From contig DAOUUD010000008.1 in assembly GCA_030668345.1 (NCBI GenBank), positions 1-21,034 on the forward strand: 21,034 nt of DNA, written 5' to 3'. Shown one piece after another: positions 15,023-21,034 of the stretch. The stretch's first letter is position 1; each line of letters opens with the position of its first letter. Under the pieces are notes generated by a model, which was given only the letters and a program-made list of their open reading frames with translations, made no database searches and had not been told where the DNA came from. This stretch comes from Candidatus Cloacimonadota bacterium (GTDB lineage Bacteria; Cloacimonadota; Cloacimonadia; Cloacimonadales; TCS61). Both the position numbers and the translations under genes were made by a program.

Positions 15023-15637
15023 ATGGAAAATGTAGCCCTGATAGAAAGCATCGGTGCTTATTTGAAATCATTGAGAGAACAGCAAAAAATAACCCTTGAA
15101 AAAGTATCTGAAAATATAAGGATCAAAGTCCGACTGCTGGAAGATATAGAAAACAACGTTTTTACAAACCTGGGCGGTACGGGTTATGCTAAAGCTATGA
15201 TAATAAATTATGCGCGTAACCTGGGTGCCGATGAAGAAAAGATACTGCATCTTTTCGATGAGCAAATGAATCAAAAGCCCAAGTTTGTTCCTCATGTTAA
15301 ATCGATCCAACCCAAAAAGCTGATCATTCCTCCCAAGATATTCCTGTTCTTTTTGCTGATAATAGTTATAATCGCACTAACTTTTCTGGTTATGCATTTA
15401 TATAAAAATAATGTTCTAGTCTGGCCTCCATTCAAGAAAACGGAACAAAAAACTGAGACGGCCAAGAAAGTGGAAACTCCTGTTAAACCTCAAACCTTTG
15501 ATCTGCAGGAAAAGAGAGATACGTTGAAGGAAGTTGATGGGAGTACTATTGATGAAACCGCTTTGAGAGATACAACAGATTACCTGAATGAATTCATGTT
15601 CAAAGATAAGGAAAGTCCTTTTAATTTCGACGAATAG
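15023..15637 (+). CDS. RodZ-like protein: cytoplasmic HTH domain plus one transmembrane helix
   Basis: Residues 5-80 form an HTH of the RodZ type (IGAYLKSLREQQKITLEKVS, then IRIKVRLLEDIENNVFTNL and YAKAMIINYARNLGAD). In RodZ this domain binds MreB rather than DNA. A basic linker leads to one membrane helix at about 104-127 (IFLFFLLIIVIIALTFLVMH). The outer part is about 77 charged residues, too short for the full beta-domain (DUF4115) of E. coli RodZ. It is therefore a reduced RodZ-like protein, likely tied to cell shape, but a membrane-bound regulator is possible. It starts two bases after the previous stop, with GAGGT ahead of the ATG. Confidence 0.85.
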   Translation: MENVALIESIGAYLKSLREQQKITLEKVSENIRIKVRLLEDIENNVFTNLGGTGYAKAMIINYARNLGADEEKILHLFDEQMNQKPKFVPHVKSIQPKKLIIPPKIFLFFLLIIVIIALTFLVMHLYKNNVLVWPPFKKTEQKTETAKKVETPVKPQTFDLQEKRDTLKEVDGSTIDETALRDTTDYLNEFMFKDKESPFNFDE

Positions 15638-15644
15638 ATCTTTG

Positions 15645-18092
15645 ATGAGTTTTAAAAAAATACAATTCCAGCACCTGCTGGCTTCGGTGCTGAAACCGGC
15701 ACGTTATATTAACCAGGAATTGAATAGTTATGGAAAACAACCTTCAGACAAAACAGTGAATTTCTGCCTGGCTTTTCCTGATGTTTATGAAGTGGGGTTT
15801 TCACATCTCGGATTAAAGATATTATACTCCATTTTAAATAAAGAACCAGATTGCGTTGCAGATCGTGTTTATGCTCCCTGGCCGGATTTCGCTGAACTCC
15901 TGAAGGAAGAGAACATCCCGCTTTTTGGAATTGAAAGCACAGTAGCTCTGAAAGATTTCGACATGATAGGTTTTACATTGCAGACAGAACTTACTTACAC
16001 GAATGTTTTGTATATGCTTTACCTGGCGCGAATTCCGCTTCTTTCTTCGGAGCGTCAGGAAACCGATCCGATCATCTTTGCCGGTGGACCATCTGCAGCT
16101 AATCCACAACCTATGGCAGATTTCTTCGATGGCTTTTTGATAGGTGATGGCGAAGAAGCAATACTCGAGATCAAGAACTGCCTGAAAGAAACAAAAAACA
16201 GTTCTCACCAAAAAAAGTTGAAAGCACTCAGTCAAATTGAGGGAGTATACATTCCGGTTTTGTATAATGAGCAGCAGGGCAAAATAAAAGCCCGTAAATT
16301 CATGGATTTTGATAACCCGGGAAAAACACATGATAATCAACTTGTTCCCTGGGTAATGCCTGCACATTACCGTTATGTTTCAGAGATCATGCGGGGTTGT
16401 TCACGCGGTTGCCGTTTCTGTTTTGCAGGAATGTTCTACCGTCCTCTGAGGGAAAGAGATCCTGAAGTGATCTTAAAAAATCTGCTTGAAGAAGTAAAGA
16501 AATATGGCTGGAGCGAAGTAGCTCTCACTTCCCTCTCTTCCAGTGATTATAGTTGTATCAAACCTCTTCTGCTGGAAATCTATAAAAACCTGGATAAAGC
16601 CAGCTTGTCGCTTCCCTCGCTACGAGTGGACAGCATCGATGATGAGTTGACTACATTGATGAACGCCATGCGGCAAACAGGGTTAACTATTGCCCCGGAA
16701 GCCGGAAGTCAGCGATTGAGAGATATTATCAATAAGAACATTACAGAAGAAGAGATCTTCCGCAGCGTAGAAATAGCATTGAAAAACGGCTGGCAATTGA
16801 TTAAATTTTATTTCATGATCGGTTTGCCATTTGAAACCGATGAAGACATCGAAGCAATTATTAAACTTATAAATGACATCATACTGCTTTCCAAAAAGAA
16901 ACTGAGAATAAACATAACAATTTCACCTTTTGTACCCAAACCTTTTACTCCATTTCAATGGGTGGAAATGGAAAATAAAGATGAACTGCTCCGTAAAGCA
17001 AAATGGATAAAAAATGCATTCGGCAGATATAAATTCATCAAGATAAAATACCACGATGTGAAATCATCTCTTTTGGAATGCGTAATGGGACGAGGTGGAC
17101 GCAAAGTGGGGAAACTGATCTTTCAGGCATATAAAAACGGTGCAGTATTCGATGGATGGGATGAATACTTTAATTTCAGGAATTGGGAAACAGCAGCTTC
17201 TGAAACCGGGATCGACCTAGCATCCTATACAAAATCTATCCCGCCGGAAAGCGAACTTCCCTGGCATAATATCGATATTGGCATCACAGAAAAATTCCTG
17301 CTTTCCGAATGGAAAAAATCGGAATCAGAGGTAACAACTGAAGATTGTAAAACCGGAAAATGTACAGACTGCGGTGTTTGTACTAACGATATTTTCCCGA
17401 AATACGTTGAAAAAATTCATACTGAAGCTGTGAGAATAAGAGAGCCTGTAAATGATAATTCGCCCAACATTCATTACCGGGTTTTCTTTGGCAAAATGGG
17501 AAAAATCTGTTTTGTACCACATCTCGATCTTGCCCGGATGATCTACAATGTGATGCGCGCTTCCGGTTTACCGATTGCCTATTCACAGGGATTTAATGTG
17601 CGTCCAATCTTAAGTTTCGGACCCCCACTTCCCCTGGGTGTGCAGGGTCGTAATGAGTATTTTGATTTCATTTTAAAGGAAGAGATGGATACTAATTTTT
17701 TGTATTCTGAAATTGCTAAGGTGATACCTCCACAATTAGAATTGAACAATATCGAACCTGTACCATTAAAAGCCATGCGAGCCATGAATTATTATGTTTA
17801 TGAAAAAATATCCGTAATTCCTCCTGACGGGCTTGTTCAGCAATTCAAAGCAGAAACAGCTAAATTCAATAATTGTTCAGAACTCCTTTTTACCCGCATC
17901 AGGAAAGAAAAAGAACGAACTGTAGATCTGAAAGAAATTGTTCAAACCCTTAATTGGACAGGCGAAAAACTGGAGATCACTAAAAAGATGGTCGGTGCTA
18001 ATATTTTTGATGTTTTAGAACAGGTTTATAAAATCGAGAGAAATAAAACGAACCGGTTTGAAATTATCAGGGAAGAGATGATACCGGATTAG
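15645..18092 (+). CDS. Radical SAM protein (TIGR03960-type) fused to DUF2344 (TIGR03936-type)
   Basis: An 815-residue fusion. Residues 1 to about 600 match the TIGR03960 style: FPDVYEVGFSHLGLKILY, a B12-binding-like region, GGPSAANPQPMADF and GDGEEAI. The radical-SAM site is RGCSRGCRFC with Cys252, Cys256 and Cys259. A cysteine cluster CKTGKCTDCGVC follows at about 568-580 and could hold a second metal site. From about 605 the DUF2344 part begins (YRVFFGKMGKICFVPHLDLARM, YSQGFNVRP, FGPPLPLGVQG). In many bacteria the two parts are separate neighbouring genes, often near rng and rplU; neither is nearby here. The reaction is unknown; RNA or ribosome modification is a guess. I set the start at ATG 15645, seven bases after the RodZ-like stop; an in-frame ATG at 15588 would add a tail with no family likeness. 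No good Shine-Dalgarno is seen at either. Confidence 0.9.
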   Translation: MSFKKIQFQHLLASVLKPARYINQELNSYGKQPSDKTVNFCLAFPDVYEVGFSHLGLKILYSILNKEPDCVADRVYAPWPDFAELLKEENIPLFGIESTVALKDFDMIGFTLQTELTYTNVLYMLYLARIPLLSSERQETDPIIFAGGPSAANPQPMADFFDGFLIGDGEEAILEIKNCLKETKNSSHQKKLKALSQIEGVYIPVLYNEQQGKIKARKFMDFDNPGKTHDNQLVPWVMPAHYRYVSEIMRGCSRGCRFCFAGMFYRPLRERDPEVILKNLLEEVKKYGWSEVALTSLSSSDYSCIKPLLLEIYKNLDKASLSLPSLRVDSIDDELTTLMNAMRQTGLTIAPEAGSQRLRDIINKNITEEEIFRSVEIALKNGWQLIKFYFMIGLPFETDEDIEAIIKLINDIILLSKKKLRINITISPFVPKPFTPFQWVEMENKDELLRKAKWIKNAFGRYKFIKIKYHDVKSSLLECVMGRGGRKVGKLIFQAYKNGAVFDGWDEYFNFRNWETAASETGIDLASYTKSIPPESELPWHNIDIGITEKFLLSEWKKSESEVTTEDCKTGKCTDCGVCTNDIFPKYVEKIHTEAVRIREPVNDNSPNIHYRVFFGKMGKICFVPHLDLARMIYNVMRASGLPIAYSQGFNVRPILSFGPPLPLGVQGRNEYFDFILKEEMDTNFLYSEIAKVIPPQLELNNIEPVPLKAMRAMNYYVYEKISVIPPDGLVQQFKAETAKFNNCSELLFTRIRKEKERTVDLKEIVQTLNWTGEKLEITKKMVGANIFDVLEQVYKIERNKTNRFEIIREEMIPD

Positions 18093-18095
18093 TAA

Positions 18096-18232
18096 TACAA
18101 ACCTTGCGAAGGTTGTAAGATTTCTTGCATTTTTTTGATCTTTCTCTCGTTACGAAGTTGCACTTCGTAATGTCTAATTTGGCAAAGCTGAGCTTTGCGT
18201 TCAAAAGCGTTCCCACGCAAAGCATGGGAACG
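18096..18232. repeat. Cluster of four consecutive hairpins between convergent genes
   Basis: Stem 1 is 18096-18105/18109-18117 with one bulged A. Stem 2 is TTACGAAGT (18150-18158) / ACTTCGTAA (18162-18170), 9 bp perfect with a TGC loop. Stem 3 is GCAAAG (18182-18187) / CTTTGC (18193-18198). Stem 4 is CGTTCCCA (18208-18215) / TGGGAACG (18225-18232), 8 bp perfect. The region separates the convergent radical-SAM and lipoprotein genes, so it may end or protect both transcripts. Stem 4 shares its GTTCCCA/TGGGAAC arms with 10465-10512. A run of seven T (18130-18136) precedes stem 2, none follows. Confidence 0.75.
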
Positions 18233-18245
18233 AGTTAAATAATTT

Positions 18246-19022
18246 CTACTTAAACTCCACCGAGACTTTTTCGTTCATTTCATTTTTAAAACCGGGAGCA
18301 TTCTGCATTTTATCTTTCATTTCTTCTTCGCTTACATTATCACTGGATGAAAATATCTTCAGGTATTCCTCATTGGTCATCATTTCATCAAAATCCATTT
18401 CAGAAATCGTAATTACATTCCCATCTTTATATGTGGCATTAGAATTGGTAATTTTACCATCAAATTTGATATTGAACGACAGCTTCATACCTGCATACAT
18501 AGCTTTTACCATCTCAATCGCCTGCTGTTGGTCTTCTTCGCTGATGGGCTCACTTGTTTCTTCCATATATTCTTCACCCGCTGGTTCTTCTTTTTCCGGA
18601 GGTAAAATAATGGTAAGCTGTGAAGTTTTTCCTTTATTGAAATCAAAAGTAATATACTCTTTTTCCGCTGGCATTCCTGTGCCTTGCATAGCTTTTGCTG
18701 CCAGGTTCGTCTCCAGAGTTAGTTTTGTGATATCATCAAAAGCATAAACAGCCATATAGCCTTTCAAACCGTTTTCCTCGATCTCTTTGCTGGATACATA
18801 ACTCACATTTTCGCCAAAAGTAACTGCATCGGCTTTAAGTTTCTCCACATCGTTCAGGTTCATGCCTCCCATATTTTTTCCCATTTCGGTTGTAACCAGA
18901 AATTTTTCTTCGATCGTTCCACTTCCGTCTTTTTTTACGATGATAGTCCTATGTACCTGGAAACATCCACTTAATAAAACAGCAACAGAAAGCAACAATA
19001 TCAGACTCCTGTTCTTTTTCAT
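18246..19022 (-). CDS. Lipoprotein of unknown function
   Basis: A 258-residue protein with a textbook lipoprotein signal (MKKNRSLILLLSVAVLLSGC, lipid-modified Cys20). Directly after it comes VHRTIIVKKDGSGTIEEKFL, a strand-rich opening seen in several families of short lipoproteins with a beta-sandwich domain. The middle is acidic (KEEPAGEEYMEETSEP), probably a flexible linker, followed by a helical part (QAIEMVKAMYAGM) and a strand pair ending in VSVEF. I do not recognise a named family. The Shine-Dalgarno AAGGAGG is strong, and the gene stands alone, convergent with the radical-SAM gene and divergent from gltX. Its location is the periplasmic face of the outer or inner membrane; function unknown. 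Confidence 0.82.
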   Translation of the reverse strand: MKKNRSLILLLSVAVLLSGCFQVHRTIIVKKDGSGTIEEKFLVTTEMGKNMGGMNLNDVEKLKADAVTFGENVSYVSSKEIEENGLKGYMAVYAFDDITKLTLETNLAAKAMQGTGMPAEKEYITFDFNKGKTSQLTIILPPEKEEPAGEEYMEETSEPISEEDQQQAIEMVKAMYAGMKLSFNIKFDGKITNSNATYKDGNVITISEMDFDEMMTNEEYLKIFSSSDNVSEEEMKDKMQNAPGFKNEMNEKVSVEFK

Positions 19023-19054
19023 TTACCCTCCTTGAAAAATCAATTTGATGATTA

Positions 19055-19083
19055 AGAAAATACAGTTACTCCATAGTTGTCAA
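19055..19083 (-). promoter_or_regulatory. Candidate promoter of the lipoprotein gene
   Basis: TTGACA on the minus strand (19083-19078) is followed either by TATTTT after 15 bases (19062-19057) or TTTTCT after 17 (19060-19055). The TATTTT form repeats the -10 seen at 1910-1905 but its spacing is short. The leader would be about 30 bases. Confidence 0.4.
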
Positions 19084-19119
19084 TCCTATTTTATCTGAAG
19101 CATGAAATATAAATTCCAG

Positions 19120-19148
19120 TTGACACACTATTATGTTTATTAATCTTA
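19120..19148 (+). promoter_or_regulatory. Candidate promoter of gltX
   Basis: TTGACA (19120-19125), 17 bases, then ATCTTA (19143-19148), a weak -10. A perfect TATAAT at 19158-19163 is too far from the TTGACA to pair with it and too close to the start codon to be the main -10. GGAG (19168-19171) precedes the ATG at 19177. Confidence 0.4.
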
Positions 19149-19176
19149 GAAATAGATTATAATTAATGGAGTATCA

Positions 19177-20616
19177 ATGAATAACGAAATCCGGGTTCGT
19201 TTCGCACCCAGTCCCACGGGCTACTTGCATGTAGGAAGTTTACGAACCGCATTATATAATTATCTTTATGCACGGAAGACCGGTGGCAAATTTATACTTC
19301 GCATCGAAGATACCGACCGCAGCCGCTATGTGGAAGGTGCTGTAGAAAACCTGATAGAAACACTGCAGGCGGTTGGTCTGGAATACGATGAAGGACCGGA
19401 TAAAGATGGAAATTTTGGGCATTACTTCCAGTCCAAACGGACTAATATTTATAAAAAATATTTTCGTGAACTCCTGGAAAAGGATGCAGCTTATTATTGT
19501 TTCTGCACAGAAGATGATCTGAAAAAAATGCGGGAAGAACAGATCGCAAAAAAAATGGATGTACGTTACGACGGCAGGTGCCGTAATCTTTCTAAAGAAC
19601 AGGTTCAGGAAAATTTGGCTCAAGGCAAACCATTTGTTATACGGGCAAAAATACCCGATGAAGGTGAAGTTGTTTTCTTCGATATTGTACGGGAAAGAAT
19701 AAGCATCAAGTGGGAAACCGTGGACGATCAGGTGCTTATCAAATCGGATGGATATCCTACCTATCATCTGGCAAATGTGGTGGATGATCACCTGATGGGA
19801 ATTACTCACGTAATTCGTGGTGAAGAATGGCTTTCCAGCGTTCCCAAACACCTTTTCCTTTATCAGGCTTTGGGTTGGAAACCACCTAAAATGTGCCATC
19901 TTCCCCTTCTGCTGAATCCCGACAAAAGCAAACTCAGCAAACGCCAGGGAGATGTGGCGGTAGAAGATTTCCTGAAAAAAGGTTATCTGCCGGAAGCTCT
20001 TTTGAATTTCATTGCCCTTCTGGGCTGGCATGCCAAAGGAGATGATGAACTTTACAGCCTTGATAAACTCGAAAATGAATTCTCCTTAAAAAGAATAAAC
20101 AAAGCAGGATCGGTTTTCGATGTGGAAAAACTGAACTGGATGAACGGTCATTATCTGCGTAATCTTGAACTGGGTTACATTGCAATTAAAGCCAAATCAT
20201 TCTTCGTGGAAGCTGGTCTTGATATCAGCGATAATGAAAAATATCTTAAGATCGTGGATGTAGCCAGGAACAGGATATCCACACTTTCAGAGATCACTGA
20301 AGCAGCAAAACCGTTCTATACTATTTCAACATATTCAGATGAAGACCGACAGATCATTGAGAATGAAAATTCACAAAAATTATTCTCCTTCTGGCTGGAG
20401 AATCTGAAAGCACTGGATTCCATTACCGAAGAAAATATAAACCAGCTTCTTAAACAAAGTACTGATAAACTCGGCATTAAAGGAAAAGATCTTTATTTTC
20501 CGTTGCGTCTTGCTCTATTCGGTAGTGTACATGGTCAGGAACTTCCGGTGATCTTTGATATTTTGGGAAAAGAAGAGACGATCAAAAGACTTTCAAAAAT
20601 GCTGGATTTAAAATAA
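19177..20616 (+). CDS. gltX: Glutamyl-tRNA synthetase
   Basis: A class I synthetase charging tRNA with glutamate. The 479 residues show FAPSPTGYLHVGSLRTALYN (the HIGH motif as HVGS), LRIEDTDRSR, GEEWLSSVPKH and the KMSKR motif as KLSKR (252-256) in NPDKSKLSKRQGDVAVEDF. The helical anticodon-binding part covers about 320-479. A zinc site is likely: Cys108 and Cys110 (CFC), Tyr131 and Cys135 (YDGRC). The His used by the E. coli enzyme two residues after the third Cys is Asn137 here, so the Tyr-type site described for some bacterial GluRS fits better. Whether it also charges tRNA-Gln cannot be read. It is the first gene of its unit and is followed by a repeat. Confidence 0.97.
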   Translation: MNNEIRVRFAPSPTGYLHVGSLRTALYNYLYARKTGGKFILRIEDTDRSRYVEGAVENLIETLQAVGLEYDEGPDKDGNFGHYFQSKRTNIYKKYFRELLEKDAAYYCFCTEDDLKKMREEQIAKKMDVRYDGRCRNLSKEQVQENLAQGKPFVIRAKIPDEGEVVFFDIVRERISIKWETVDDQVLIKSDGYPTYHLANVVDDHLMGITHVIRGEEWLSSVPKHLFLYQALGWKPPKMCHLPLLLNPDKSKLSKRQGDVAVEDFLKKGYLPEALLNFIALLGWHAKGDDELYSLDKLENEFSLKRINKAGSVFDVEKLNWMNGHYLRNLELGYIAIKAKSFFVEAGLDISDNEKYLKIVDVARNRISTLSEITEAAKPFYTISTYSDEDRQIIENENSQKLFSFWLENLKALDSITEENINQLLKQSTDKLGIKGKDLYFPLRLALFGSVHGQELPVIFDILGKEETIKRLSKMLDLK

Positions 20617-20625
20617 ATTTCGCAT

Positions 20626-20700
20626 TTTTCGACTCGTAAGAAACGACGAGTCGAGCGAGAATATCGAGTCGTTGTCGCAAGCTCCTTACGACTCGAAAAT
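20626..20700. repeat. BIME-like pair of palindromic repeats (family 1, locus 3)
   Basis: It begins ten bases after the gltX stop and ends 12 before the next gene. Hairpin A has arms 20629-20637 and 20646-20654 (9 bp perfect, 8-base loop), in inverted orientation. Hairpin B has arms 20664-20672 and 20688-20696 (9 bp perfect) with a loop enlarged to 15 bases. The outer ends (TTTTTCGACTCGTAAG and CTTACGACTCGAAAAT) are near-perfect inverted copies of each other. Orientation and layout match locus 1 (7525-7606). Confidence 0.85.
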
Positions 20701-20712
20701 CAGAGGTTAAAT

Positions 20713-21034
20713 ATGAAATATTTCAAGAAAATGATAGGGAAAAAATGTTATTTATCTCCCATTAGTGTGGAAGATGCAGAGCAGTATTGTGAGTGGTTGA
20801 ACGATTTTGAAATTGCTTCCAACCTGTTGATATTCAGCCAACAGCTCAGTTTGGAAAAAGAGCGCGGTATTTTACAGGATATGATAAAAAATAACTCGCA
20901 GATATTTGCTATCGTCGAACTGGAAACAGATAAATTGCTGGGCAATTGCAGCATCTTTCGCATAAACGAACGTAACCGAAAAGCTGAAGTCGGCATTTTT
21001 ATTGGTGATAAAAAGTATTGGAATAAAGGATATG
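20713..21034 (+). CDS. GNAT family N-acetyltransferase (partial, runs off right edge)
   Basis: From the ATG at 20713, with AGAGG at 20702-20706, the frame stays open for 107 codons to the window end. The start (KKCYLSPISVEDAEQYCEWLND) and the block KLLGNCSIFRINERNRKAEV, then GIFIGDKKYWNKGYG, match RimJ/RimL-type acetyltransferases. The KGYG at the very end is the beginning of the acetyl-CoA pyrophosphate loop (R/Q-x-x-G-x-G/A). The protein or small-molecule acceptor cannot be told. It may be read from gltX through the repeat, or from its own start. Confidence 0.85.
   Translation, partial: MKYFKKMIGKKCYLSPISVEDAEQYCEWLNDFEIASNLLIFSQQLSLEKERGILQDMIKNNSQIFAIVELETDKLLGNCSIFRINERNRKAEVGIFIGDKKYWNKGY

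Noticed and set aside
19252..20031. 259-residue minus-strand ORF inside gltX
   Set aside because: It is antisense to a textbook GluRS; residue composition (Phe, Ile, His) is that of a reversed AT-rich gene.

Overview
The window reads as chromosomal DNA of a Gram-negative, AT-rich bacterium of the FCB superphylum, most likely Candidatus Cloacimonadota or a close relative. The evidence is one large secreted protein ending in a type IX-style sorting domain (SYPNPFNPTT start, IYFCKLKVGN close), an Omp85 outer-membrane protein, lipoproteins with clear lipoboxes, and the IspG isoprenoid route. The phylum is inferred from protein style; no rRNA or tRNA gene is present to confirm it.

Layout. 1-1888 (minus) is the N-terminal 629 residues of a membrane sensor with a GAF-like domain, running off the left edge. 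It is divergent from ispG and an Omp85/POTRA protein (1960-4675), which overlap. After a repeat-rich gap of 278 bases comes a compact plus-strand run: a NYN nuclease-like protein fused to a cold-shock-like domain, a short Ppx/GppA phosphatase and a DAHP synthase (4954-7517). This run converges on a minus-strand secreted protein of 869 residues (7636-10245). Next, also on minus, come psuG and rlpA, which share one base (10566-11914). A divergent control region leads to the longest operon (12042-18092): an M20 peptidase, dapB, dapF, a small YfiM-like exported protein, a RodZ-like HTH membrane protein and a radical-SAM/DUF2344 fusion, mostly overlapping or separated by fewer than 12 bases. It converges on a minus-strand lipoprotein (18246-19022), which is divergent from gltX (19177-20616). 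A GNAT acetyltransferase is cut by the right edge.

The genes are mainly housekeeping: isoprenoid precursors, outer-membrane assembly, shikimate entry, lysine and diaminopimelate synthesis, cell-wall and septum proteins, pseudouridine salvage and glutamyl-tRNA charging. I see no defence system, prophage, CRISPR array, insertion sequence or clear new multi-gene system.

The unexplained signal lies mostly between genes. A dispersed palindromic element of the REP/BIME kind (arms TCGAGTCGT / ACGACTCGA) occurs at three loci, two of them as head-to-head pairs, and one stem position shows a compensatory base swap. A second hairpin family (GTTCCCA / TGGGAAC) occurs at two loci. A 13-base motif (consensus AACTTAACNCAAG) occurs four times in 140 bases ahead of the NYN-cold-shock gene. 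Several transcription units have a TTGACA hexamer at a plausible -35 position. Five ORFs are given shorter or alternative starts because start-codon context, overlap or protein features favour them.
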